A stretch of DNA of 8,437 bases from Oleiagrimonas sp036379395 (GTDB taxonomy: Bacteria > Pseudomonadota > Gammaproteobacteria > Xanthomonadales > Rhodanobacteraceae). Within the stretch, counting starts at the first letter, position 1. Every line of letters begins with the position of its first letter. A program made the position numbers and the translations under genes. The notes below the pieces were generated by a model. The model was not told where the DNA came from. It saw nothing but the letters and a program-made list of their open reading frames with translations, and did no database searches. The stretch is from contig DASVGR010000017.1 in the NCBI GenBank assembly GCA_036379395.1, positions 1-8,437 on the forward strand. Direction: 5' to 3'. Below are positions 1-5,252 of the stretch, piece after piece.

Positions 1-2
1 TG

Positions 3-341
3 TTCGCGGTGACGGCCCTGGTCGGCCGCGCGCGTGGCAAGTACGCCATCAAGGCGCCGGCGACCAGCGGCCATCCGCTGTTCGAACGCGCCTACCGCAT
101 CCAGATGAACACGCTGGAGCAGACGGTGCTGTTCCTGCCGACACTGTGGCTGGCCGCGCATTTCGGCAACGCATCCTGGGCCGGCGTGCTGGGGCTGGTG
201 TGGATCGCCGGGCGTGTCGTGTACGTCATCAGCTACAGCCGCGATCCGGCCAGACGCGGGACCGGCTTCGTGATCGGCATGCTGGCCTGGCTGGGCCTGC
301 TGATTCTGGCCATCTACGGAGTGGTCCGGCTGTTCGCGTAA
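3..341 (+). CDS. MAPEG family membrane protein, 5' end outside the window
   Basis: This is the C-terminal 112 codons of a small integral membrane protein of the MAPEG family (membrane-associated eicosanoid/glutathione metabolism proteins, which include microsomal glutathione S-transferase relatives). The reading frame is open to the window edge. The family usually has about 130 residues and four helices, so the start and most of helix 1 probably lie upstream; the GTG at 9 is unlikely to be the true start. The family signature is visible as FERAYRIQMNTLEQ, with the R, N and E residues that line the glutathione site in characterised members. Three hydrophobic segments follow: around TVLFLPTLWLAAHF, VLGLVWIAGRVVYVI and VIGMLAWLGLLILAIYGVV. 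The TAA stop is at 339-341. The bacterial substrate is unknown, and glutathione-linked activity is inferred from the family only. Confidence 0.85.
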   Translation, partial: FAVTALVGRARGKYAIKAPATSGHPLFERAYRIQMNTLEQTVLFLPTLWLAAHFGNASWAGVLGLVWIAGRVVYVISYSRDPARRGTGFVIGMLAWLGLLILAIYGVVRLFA

Positions 342-469
342 CTGCCGCACCGGCCCGGCCTTTCGCCAAGAAACATGCGTCATCCGGCAAATTTGATGTG
401 CGACAAAAAGCCGCAGTTCAGGTTGGCCGGCGCATGCTGAACCTCAGGTCAACGTGCGTGAGGTGGCAT

Positions 470-919
470 ATGACCGAGCATTGGCAGTTTTTGAAAGAGA
501 GCGACCATTCGTTTGGCCTGTTTTATCCGATGCACTACACGATCGCCGTGTTCGAGACGATCGAAATGGCGCAGGCGGCACGCGAGCGGTTCCTGTCCAG
601 CGGCTTTCCGGCCGATGACGTGGCCGCCGTTTCCGGCGCGTTCGTGCTCAACCATCTGGAAAACGAGCACCAGCTGCACTGGTTCGGCCGGCTGGAAGCG
701 CAAGTGGCGCGCATCATCGGCAGCGAGGCCAATTTCCTGGCCAACGATGCCTACTTGGCCCACCTCGGCGGCGCGTTCCTGTTTGTCTACACGCCGACGC
801 ATGCCAAGGCGGAACAGGCGCGCGACTTGATCCGCAGCGCGCATCCAATGGCCGCGCGGCGTTATCACCGCGCCGGCGTGGAGTCGATCTGCTATCCGTC
901 GCGACAATCGTTGTCGTAA
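470..919 (+). CDS. Conserved-looking hypothetical protein, 149 aa
   Basis: I do not recognise this protein. It has no signal peptide and no membrane helix. After a short N-terminal segment it runs as an alternating alpha/beta domain: MHYTIAVFET (strand, residues 21-30), EMAQAARERFLSSGF (helix, 32-46), a strand near VAAVSGAFVL (51-60), a longer helical middle (62-98), GGAFLFVYTP (strand, 100-109) and a helix at 111-124. This resembles a ferredoxin-like fold such as that of general stress protein 17M-like domains, but the match is only to the pattern. The ATG at 470 was chosen because GAGGTGG (460-466) sits just upstream; the spacing is short, about 4 bases. In-frame ATGs at 434 and 530 are alternatives. 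The frame stays open upstream to 146, but that part overlaps the MAPEG gene in another frame and is a shadow. The gene converges on the methyltransferase downstream. Confidence 0.65.
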   Translation: MTEHWQFLKESDHSFGLFYPMHYTIAVFETIEMAQAARERFLSSGFPADDVAAVSGAFVLNHLENEHQLHWFGRLEAQVARIIGSEANFLANDAYLAHLGGAFLFVYTPTHAKAEQARDLIRSAHPMAARRYHRAGVESICYPSRQSLS

Positions 920-934
920 TGCCGCTTTCGTTTT

Positions 935-1022
935 GTCGCCTGCGGGCGACGCGGGGCGATGCGAGGCGACGACCCGCGCGTTCTTGGCAGAACCGTCGTG
1001 CGCAGGCGCGCTCCTGCCACAA
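935..1022. repeat. REP-like palindromic element(s) between convergent genes
   Basis: The 152-base gap between the convergent genes ending at 919 and 1072 holds strong palindromes. At 935-950, GTCGCC and GGCGAC form a 6-bp stem around a TGCG loop. At 985-1019, TGGCAG and CTGCCA form an outer stem enclosing an inner GCGC-AG-GCGC at 1000-1009. Read on the minus strand, 993-1022 begins TTGTGG. Its inner 22 bases (992-1013) match the minus-strand element at 5113-5134 at 19 of 22 positions by my alignment, so both belong to one dispersed family. The GTGG head followed by a GC-rich palindrome is the layout of GTAG-headed REPs described in Stenotrophomonas (SMAG). There is no T-tract, so I do not call a rho-independent terminator. 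The element may still protect or end the two convergent transcripts. Confidence 0.6.
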
Positions 1023-1071
1023 TCACGCCGCGCCGTGACACGCAATACGCTCGCTCTTATCTGGCCCGCTC

Positions 1072-1671
1072 TTATTTGGCGATTTCCAGCGCCAGAAGTT
1101 GCGGCGCCAACGCGCGGCCGACGTAGCCATGCGAGCCGATGGCGGTGAGGCCGGCCTGACGAAATTGGCGCCGATACCAGCTTGCCTCGCGTTCGGTGTA
1201 ATCCACGTCGTCACCTTCGGTGGCGTCGCTGGCGGTGAACACTTCGATGAACGCCACGCCGGCCAGCAATTCGTCAAAACCGGCCAGACCACGGCGGATC
1301 TCGCGCGCATCGAGGTAATGCAGCACGTTGGTGCACAGGATGAGGTCGAACGGTTCGTCGAAGCGCAGGTATTCCAGCGCCGCAAAACGCACCAGGCCGA
1401 TGTTGCGCGTACGCCCGAAACGTTCCACCACGTAGGGACTGGCATCCAGCCCACGATAGGCGGCTTTGGGCCGCAACTTCAGCAACGGCGCGCGCCAGTG
1501 CGCCTCGCCGCAACCGACATCCAGCACATTGCGGACCGGCCGGCCGAGGTAGTACTCGGCCATGCTCACGGCCAGCGCGACCTTGCGCCGGACTTCCGCC
1601 GGCGAAGCCACGGCGTGTTCCGGGTCGCGATACCATTTGTCGAAATAGGCGCGGTCGTAGGTCTTTTGCAT
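1072..1671 (-). CDS. Class I SAM-dependent methyltransferase, 199 aa
   Basis: This is a small cytoplasmic enzyme predicted to transfer a methyl group from S-adenosylmethionine; the substrate cannot be told. Motif I is VLDVGCGEA (residues 49-57), the glycine-rich SAM-binding loop. The acidic residue ending strand 2 is D76 in YRGLDASPYVVERF. The strand-4 region FDLILCTNVLHYL (108-120) matches the post-motif of the Methyltransf_11/25 type. The C-terminus (about 139-199) gives strands 5 to 7 of a Rossmann-like fold with little added, so a minimal domain without a substrate-recognition insert. The ATG at 1671 fits the start of the domain. The frame extends upstream to 1866, but that part overlaps the divergent isomerase gene. 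No Shine-Dalgarno sequence is visible, and a -10-like box lies six bases upstream (1678-1683), so the message may be leaderless. It is divergent from the cyclophilin gene and convergent with the gene at 470. Confidence 0.85.
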   Translation of the reverse strand: MQKTYDRAYFDKWYRDPEHAVASPAEVRRKVALAVSMAEYYLGRPVRNVLDVGCGEAHWRAPLLKLRPKAAYRGLDASPYVVERFGRTRNIGLVRFAALEYLRFDEPFDLILCTNVLHYLDAREIRRGLAGFDELLAGVAFIEVFTASDATEGDDVDYTEREASWYRRQFRQAGLTAIGSHGYVGRALAPQLLALEIAK

Positions 1672-1677
1672 GCGCCG

Positions 1678-1683
1678 AGCATA
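1678..1683 (-). promoter_or_regulatory. Possible -10 box for a leaderless methyltransferase transcript
   Basis: On the minus strand the order is TATGCT (1683 to 1678), six bases, then the ATG at 1671. TATGCT matches the -10 consensus TATAAT at four of six positions. Transcription starting about seven bases after it would begin at the start codon itself. There is no Shine-Dalgarno sequence before this ATG, which fits a leaderless message. No good -35 is seen, so this is a weak call. Confidence 0.35.
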
Positions 1684-1697
1684 ACGGCAAAGCGCTC

Positions 1698-1706
1698 TGC
1701 TAAGGT
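1698..1706 (+). promoter_or_regulatory. Weak extended -10 candidate for the cyclophilin gene
   Basis: TGC followed by TAAGGT lies 28 bases before the start codon at 1734, in the 62-base divergent region shared with the methyltransferase gene. Only three of six bases match the -10 consensus, but the TGN extension is present, and the same TGCTAA core occurs before mfd at 5175. No -35 is recognisable. Confidence 0.25.
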
Positions 1707-1733
1707 TGGCCGATTCCACCTGGAAGCCGTGCC

Positions 1734-2663
1734 ATGACACGCTTTGCGTTGCTGTCTTCCGTTCTTGCCTTGGCCATCGCGGCCACGTTGCCGGCCCCCG
1801 TCGTCCACGCGGCCGATGCGCACGCCACGCCAACCGACAAGGCCATCCTGGCCGCTTCCCGTCCATCGGAATGGCGCGTGCTGGACCAGTCCGAACTGCT
1901 TTACATGCGCCTGCCGCATCACCATCGCGTCATCATCGAACTGGCGCCAGCCTGGGCGCCGCTGCACGTGGCCAACATCAAGACGCTGGTGAACGAGCAT
2001 TATTTCGACCACACCAGCGTCTACCGCGTGGCCGACAATTTTGTCGCGCAGTGGGGTGATCCCGACGGCGACAATCCGAAAAAAGCCAAGTCGATGGGCA
2101 AGGCCAAGACCACCTTGCCGCCGGAATTCACGCGGATGCTGGACGGTTCGCTCAACGTGGTGCGCCTGTCCGACGGTGACGTCTACGCGCCGCGCGTGGG
2201 TTTTTCGCACGGCCTGCCGATGGCGTGGGATCCGGCCACCAACAAGGCCTGGCTGGTGCAGTGCTACGGCATGGTCGGCGTGGCACGTGACGTCAATCCG
2301 GACAGCGGCAACGGCAACACGCTGTACGTGCCGATCGGCCAGGCGCCACGCCAGATCGACCACCAGCTGGCCGTGGTCGGCCGCGTGGTGCAAGGCATGC
2401 AATGGCTATCGAGCCTGCCGCGCGGGCCCAAGCCGATGGGCGTGTACACCCACCCGTGGCAACGCACGCCGATCCTGTCGATCCGCCTGGGCACGCAAGT
2501 GCCGACCAGGGATCGCCTGCATCTGGAAGTGCTGCGCACCAGCAGCAAGACGTTCGCCAGGCTGGTCGACGCCACGCGCAACCGGCACAACGCGTTTTAC
2601 ACGCAGCCGGCCGGCCACGTCGGCATCTGCAACATGCCGTTGCCGGTGCACAAGGTACCTTGA
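1734..2663 (+). CDS. Exported cyclophilin-type peptidyl-prolyl cis-trans isomerase, 309 aa
   Basis: This is a predicted periplasmic prolyl isomerase that helps fold exported proteins. Residues 1-26 form a signal peptide with likely cleavage after VHA (26). The cyclophilin domain follows. YFDHTSVYRVADNFVAQWGDPDG (90-112) aligns with the family block FDGT-FHRV-FMIQGGDP, so R98 is the likely catalytic arginine and Q106 the conserved glutamine. IDHQLAVVGRVVQGM (208-222) aligns with the family's LDGKHTVFGRVV block. The protein is longer than the usual 160-190 residues: it has an N-terminal section with HHH at 62-64, a long insert at about 115-180, and about 55 extra C-terminal residues of unknown role. 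Its only two cysteines are C177 and C299, possibly a disulfide. The start is supported by the signal peptide; GGAAG (1722-1726) is a weak ribosome site. The thioredoxin-fold gene follows after 97 bases on the same strand. Confidence 0.9.
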   Translation: MTRFALLSSVLALAIAATLPAPVVHAADAHATPTDKAILAASRPSEWRVLDQSELLYMRLPHHHRVIIELAPAWAPLHVANIKTLVNEHYFDHTSVYRVADNFVAQWGDPDGDNPKKAKSMGKAKTTLPPEFTRMLDGSLNVVRLSDGDVYAPRVGFSHGLPMAWDPATNKAWLVQCYGMVGVARDVNPDSGNGNTLYVPIGQAPRQIDHQLAVVGRVVQGMQWLSSLPRGPKPMGVYTHPWQRTPILSIRLGTQVPTRDRLHLEVLRTSSKTFARLVDATRNRHNAFYTQPAGHVGICNMPLPVHKVP

Positions 2664-2700
2664 TCCTCTGGCTTCAATTCGATTGCGTGATCGCGTCGTC

Positions 2701-2730
2701 TTGTATCGGAAGCTTTCCCGCGCCTAAAGT
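2701..2730 (+). promoter_or_regulatory. Candidate sigma70-type promoter for the thioredoxin-fold/Slp pair
   Basis: TTGTAT (2701-2706) and TAAAGT (2725-2730) are separated by 18 bases. They lie in the 97-base gap between the cyclophilin stop and the next start, and would begin transcription about 25 bases before the ATG at 2761. The matches to TTGACA and TATAAT are partial, so read-through from the cyclophilin gene is also possible. Confidence 0.35.
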
Positions 2731-2760
2731 GACGGGACAGCAGCGCGTGGAGGTGTGATC

Positions 2761-3789
2761 ATGGGCAAGCGCAACCGCCTCATTGCCGGTTTGGGCAGCG
2801 TCGTTGCCACCGCCTGCCTGCTGCTGTCCTGCTGGCCGCCCCGCGCCGAGGCCGCCCCGCCGCAGGCACCGGAATTCGTCGGCATCACGCACTGGATCAA
2901 CTCCAAACCGCTGACCATGAAAGCACTGCGCGGCAAGGTGGTGCTGATCGATTTCTGGGCCTACAGCTGCATCAATTGCCTGCGCACGTTTCCGCACGTG
3001 ACCGGCTGGTACGCCAAATACAAGGACAAGGGCCTGGTTGTGGTGGGCGTGCATTCGCCCGAATTCACGTTCGGCCAGGATCCGGCCAACGTCGAGCGCG
3101 CGGTCAAGCGCTTCGGCATCACCTACCCCGTGGCCATGGACAGCCACATGGCCACCTGGCGCGCCTGGCACAACCAGTACTGGCCGGCCGAGTACCTCGT
3201 CAATCGCCAGGGCCAGGTGGTGCTGCATCATTTTGGCGAAGGTGAATACCTGGCCATGGAAAACGCCATCCGCCAGCAGCTGGGCCTGCCGCCGACCACC
3301 CACGCCGTCGCCGGCGGGCCGGATCTTGCCGCCATCGCCTCGCCGGAAATGTATTTCGGCAGTGCCCGCCAGCAATATCAGGCCAACGCCTTCCGGCCGC
3401 CGCAAGCCTTGCCACCAACCGGCGTGCCACCCGGTTTCATGCTGCATTCGAACACGACCTACGCACACGACTACCAGCTGACGGCCAAGCTGGAACTCAA
3501 CCGTTTCGCGCTGGGCGGACGCTGGCGGACCACACCGCAATACGCCGAGCTGCTGGACGATCACGGCCGCATCCGCCTGCACTTCCAGTCCGGCAAACTG
3601 TACATGGTGGCGTCCAGCGACAAGCCGGTCACGCTCATCATCACCGTCGACGGCAAGAAGCAGCCGCCGGTGACGGTGCACGCCAGCCGTCTTTACACGT
3701 TGTATGACAGCAATGACTACGCCTCGCACGTGGTCACCATCGACATTCCGCACGCGGGCTTCAAGGCCTTCACGTTCACTTTCGGCTGA
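2761..3789 (+). CDS. Exported TlpA/DipZ-like thioredoxin-fold protein, 342 aa
   Basis: This is a predicted extracytoplasmic thiol-disulfide protein. An N-terminal export signal is present. It could be cleaved after AEA (31), or it could be a lipoprotein signal, since LLSC ends at C24, a permissive lipobox with leucine at -2. The thioredoxin domain spans about 36-180. The active site is C70-I-N-C73 in FWAYSCINCLRTFP, and P142 in YWPAEYL is the expected cis-proline. GLVVVGVHSPEF (91-102) and ITYPVAMD (120-127) are typical of the DipZ/TlpA branch. Residues about 195-342 match the beta-rich C-terminal domain of DipZ proteins, ending FTFTFG. The DsbD-like membrane part found in full DipZ is absent, so the electron donor must be another protein. 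The ATG at 2761 is preferred over the GTG at 2755 because GGAGG (2749-2753) sits seven bases before it. The slp-like gene follows at 11 bases, which suggests co-transcription. Confidence 0.9.
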   Translation: MGKRNRLIAGLGSVVATACLLLSCWPPRAEAAPPQAPEFVGITHWINSKPLTMKALRGKVVLIDFWAYSCINCLRTFPHVTGWYAKYKDKGLVVVGVHSPEFTFGQDPANVERAVKRFGITYPVAMDSHMATWRAWHNQYWPAEYLVNRQGQVVLHHFGEGEYLAMENAIRQQLGLPPTTHAVAGGPDLAAIASPEMYFGSARQQYQANAFRPPQALPPTGVPPGFMLHSNTTYAHDYQLTAKLELNRFALGGRWRTTPQYAELLDDHGRIRLHFQSGKLYMVASSDKPVTLIITVDGKKQPPVTVHASRLYTLYDSNDYASHVVTIDIPHAGFKAFTFTFG

Positions 3790-3800
3790 CGGAAAACATC

Positions 3801-4304
3801 ATGCGCGCATCCCGACTCGTCCTGCCTGCCCTCGCCGCCCTGACTTTGTCGCTCGCGGCCTGCGCGCCACCGCCGATCTACAAGACCGGCCCGGATACCG
3901 TCACCGCCTCGCCGCAAGCCGTCGCCCACGCGCCGGAGCAGTTCCAGCATCGCGAGGTGATCTGGGGCGGCCGTGTCGTCAAGGTGACCAATCTGGCGAC
4001 CAAGACGGAAATCGAGCTGCTGGGTTATCCGTTGGATCGTTCGCAACGGCCCGACGTCGGCGCCAAACCGGGCGGACGTTTCATCGCCGTGGTTCCGGGC
4101 TATCTCGAACCGCTCAACTTTCCGCCCGGCAGCCTGATGACCGTCGCCGGCCCGATCAAGGGCATGCGCAGCGGCAACGTCGGCAAATCGGCCTACGTGT
4201 TCCCGCTGGTCGAAGCCAACGAACACCACCGCTGGACCGCCGAGGAAATGCGCAGCCCGTGGTCGAACGTGCATTTCGGCGTGGGCATCGGCACCGCATT
4301 CTGA
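3801..4304 (+). CDS. slp: Slp-family outer-membrane lipoprotein, 167 aa
   Basis: This matches the Slp/YeaY family, named for an E. coli starvation-inducible outer-membrane lipoprotein whose molecular function is not established. A textbook lipoprotein signal is visible, with LAAC giving lipidation at C21. The residue after the cysteine is alanine rather than aspartate, which predicts sorting to the outer membrane. Family features include CAPPPIYK after the signal, IWGGRVVKVTNLATKTEIE (54-72), GYPLDRSQRP (75-84), GGRFIAVVPGYLEPLNFPPG (91-110) and AYVFPLVEA (131-139). The length is close to the usual 160-190 residues. The ATG at 3801 is fixed by the signal peptide, with a weak GGA ribosome site at 3791-3793. 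The 11-base gap after the thioredoxin-fold gene implies one operon. The symbol is given at family level; I cannot distinguish slp from its paralogue yeaY. Confidence 0.85.
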   Translation: MRASRLVLPALAALTLSLAACAPPPIYKTGPDTVTASPQAVAHAPEQFQHREVIWGGRVVKVTNLATKTEIELLGYPLDRSQRPDVGAKPGGRFIAVVPGYLEPLNFPPGSLMTVAGPIKGMRSGNVGKSAYVFPLVEANEHHRWTAEEMRSPWSNVHFGVGIGTAF

Positions 4305-4371
4305 CCCGCCGCGCGGCCGCGGCATGGCGCCGCAATGATCGTCATCAGGCCAACCGGCCACCGGCAGCCGC

Positions 4372-4377
4372 TACAAT
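4372..4377 (+). promoter_or_regulatory. -10 box for a probable leaderless GNAT transcript
   Basis: TACAAT (five of six consensus bases) is followed by exactly six bases and the ATG at 4384. A start about seven bases after the box falls on the A of the ATG. No Shine-Dalgarno sequence is present in this stretch, as expected for a leaderless message. No clear -35 is seen at 16-18 bases upstream. Confidence 0.5.
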
Positions 4378-4383
4378 GCGCGC

Positions 4384-5016
4384 ATGGACAGGACCACCCC
4401 ATCGCCCGGTGCGTCCGGCTTTTCGGGCCCGCTGGAGGTCTCGCATCTGCCGCCGCGCGGCGCCCGCCGGTTTGCCCGCGTCAACGCCGCCGCAGCGCCG
4501 ACCAGCCGCGGCGAGGAAGTGGTCATTCGCGACAGTCGCCAATTGTGGCTGCGCCCCATCGAACCGACCGACGTGGATGCCATCCGGCGTTGCTTCACGC
4601 GCCTTTCCAGCGAAGAAATCCGCATGCGCTTCATGTACCTGCTGCGTGAATTGCCGCTGCCGATGGCGCACCAGCTGTGCTCGCTCAACCCCGAAATCGC
4701 GTTTGCCAACGTGGTGATGGACCACACCGTCACGCCGGTCGAAATGCGTGGCGTCGGCCGCATCTACATCGACGCCACCTGCAACCAGGCCGAATTTGCC
4801 GTGCTGGTGGAAAAAGCCTGGACGGGTTTCGGCCTGGGCGCGCTGCTCATGCAACGTCTGGTCGACGAGTGCGAACGGCGCGGCCTGAGCCGTCTGTGGG
4901 GCTACGTGCTCAACGAAAACCGGCCGATGCTGGACCTGTGCCGCCGCCTCGGCTTCAAGCGCAAGACGATGGAAGGCGATCCGACCACCGCCATGCTGAC
5001 GCTCGACTTCGACTGA
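4384..5016 (+). CDS. GNAT family N-acetyltransferase, Pat/YfiQ-like single domain, 210 aa
   Basis: This cytoplasmic enzyme is predicted to move an acetyl group from acetyl-CoA to an amine. Residues 1-45 are rich in Pro, Ala and Arg and probably disordered. The GNAT domain starts at LWLRPIEPTDVDAIRRCFTRLS (54-75) and continues RMRFMYLLREL (80-90), a sequence style typical of the GNAT module of the protein lysine acetyltransferases Pat/YfiQ. The acyl-CoA ligase-like part that those enzymes carry is absent. The acetyl-CoA loop is TGFGLG (147-152); the usual Q/R at its first position is T here. The last conserved block is VLNENRPMLDLCRRLGF (175-191). A protein-lysine target is possible but not shown. 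The start is supported by the -10 box six bases before the ATG; a shorter product beginning nearer the GNAT domain is possible. The upstream slp-like gene ends 79 bases earlier, and mfd begins 236 bases later. Confidence 0.85.
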   Translation: MDRTTPSPGASGFSGPLEVSHLPPRGARRFARVNAAAAPTSRGEEVVIRDSRQLWLRPIEPTDVDAIRRCFTRLSSEEIRMRFMYLLRELPLPMAHQLCSLNPEIAFANVVMDHTVTPVEMRGVGRIYIDATCNQAEFAVLVEKAWTGFGLGALLMQRLVDECERRGLSRLWGYVLNENRPMLDLCRRLGFKRKTMEGDPTTAMLTLDFD

Positions 5017-5061
5017 AGCCGACACCACACCTGCGGAAGCCTCGAAAAATCATCCTTCCCC

Positions 5062-5153
5062 TTGTAGGAGCCCGCCCGCGGGCGAAAGATTCTTGCCACA
5101 AACCAATATCTGGCCATCGCGCGCGGGCGCGCTCCCACAACGCGCTCCCACAA
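5062..5153. repeat. Inverted pair of REP-like elements plus a 13-base tandem copy
   Basis: The left element starts TTGTAGGAGC (5062-5071) on the plus strand and contains the perfect 12-base palindrome CGCCCGCGGGCG (5073-5084). The right element is inverted: read on the minus strand it starts TTGTGGGAGC at 5140 and contains GCGCGC-CC-GCGCGC (5119-5132). Their first 24 bases agree at 21 positions. About 30 bases separate them. The outer end of the right element is duplicated exactly: CGCGCTCCCACAA occurs at 5128-5140 and again at 5141-5153. The head-to-head arrangement is that of a bacterial interspersed mosaic (REP pair) element mobilised by a RAYT transposase encoded elsewhere. Here it separates the GNAT gene from the mfd promoter and may end GNAT transcription or shield its 3' end, although there is no T-tract. 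Confidence 0.75.
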
Positions 5154-5174
5154 TAAAGGCGGCAGCGGGACGTT

Positions 5175-5183
5175 TGCTAAAAT
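5175..5183 (+). promoter_or_regulatory. Extended -10 promoter of mfd
   Basis: TGCTAAAAT is an extended -10 element: TG, one base, then TAAAAT, which matches five of six consensus bases. It predicts a start near 5190 and an untranslated leader of about 60 bases before the mfd ATG at 5253. No -35 is recognisable, which extended -10 promoters can tolerate. The box begins 21 bases after the last REP-like copy. Confidence 0.55.
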
Positions 5184-5252
5184 GGCGGTCTTGAATTTCT
5201 TTTGCACTGGCCGCTGCCTGCGACCGGTGCTGCTTTCTGTGGGTAACGATCC

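Noticed and set aside
441..449. ACCT-C-AGGT dyad before the 470 gene, considered as an operator
   Set aside because: It is only nine bases, with no second copy nearby and no known regulator site that it clearly matches.
146..469. Upstream extension of the 470-919 gene back to an ATG at 146
   Set aside because: Residues before 470 overlap the MAPEG gene in another frame and look like frame-shifted, Arg-rich translation. A ribosome site supports the start at 470.
902..916. Perfect inverted repeat CGACAA-TCG-TTGTCG just before the stop codon at 917-919, considered as a terminator
   Set aside because: The stem is only six pairs and no T-tract follows directly, so it may be chance within coding sequence.
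2674..3753. A 359-codon open frame on the minus strand opposite the thioredoxin-fold gene
   Set aside because: The plus strand encodes an unmistakable CxxC thioredoxin-domain protein here. The minus frame has no recognisable domain or ribosome site.
4309..4322. CCGCG-CGGC-CGCGG hairpin after the slp-like gene, considered as a terminator
   Set aside because: It has a five-pair stem and no T-tract. Such GC palindromes are expected often in this base composition.
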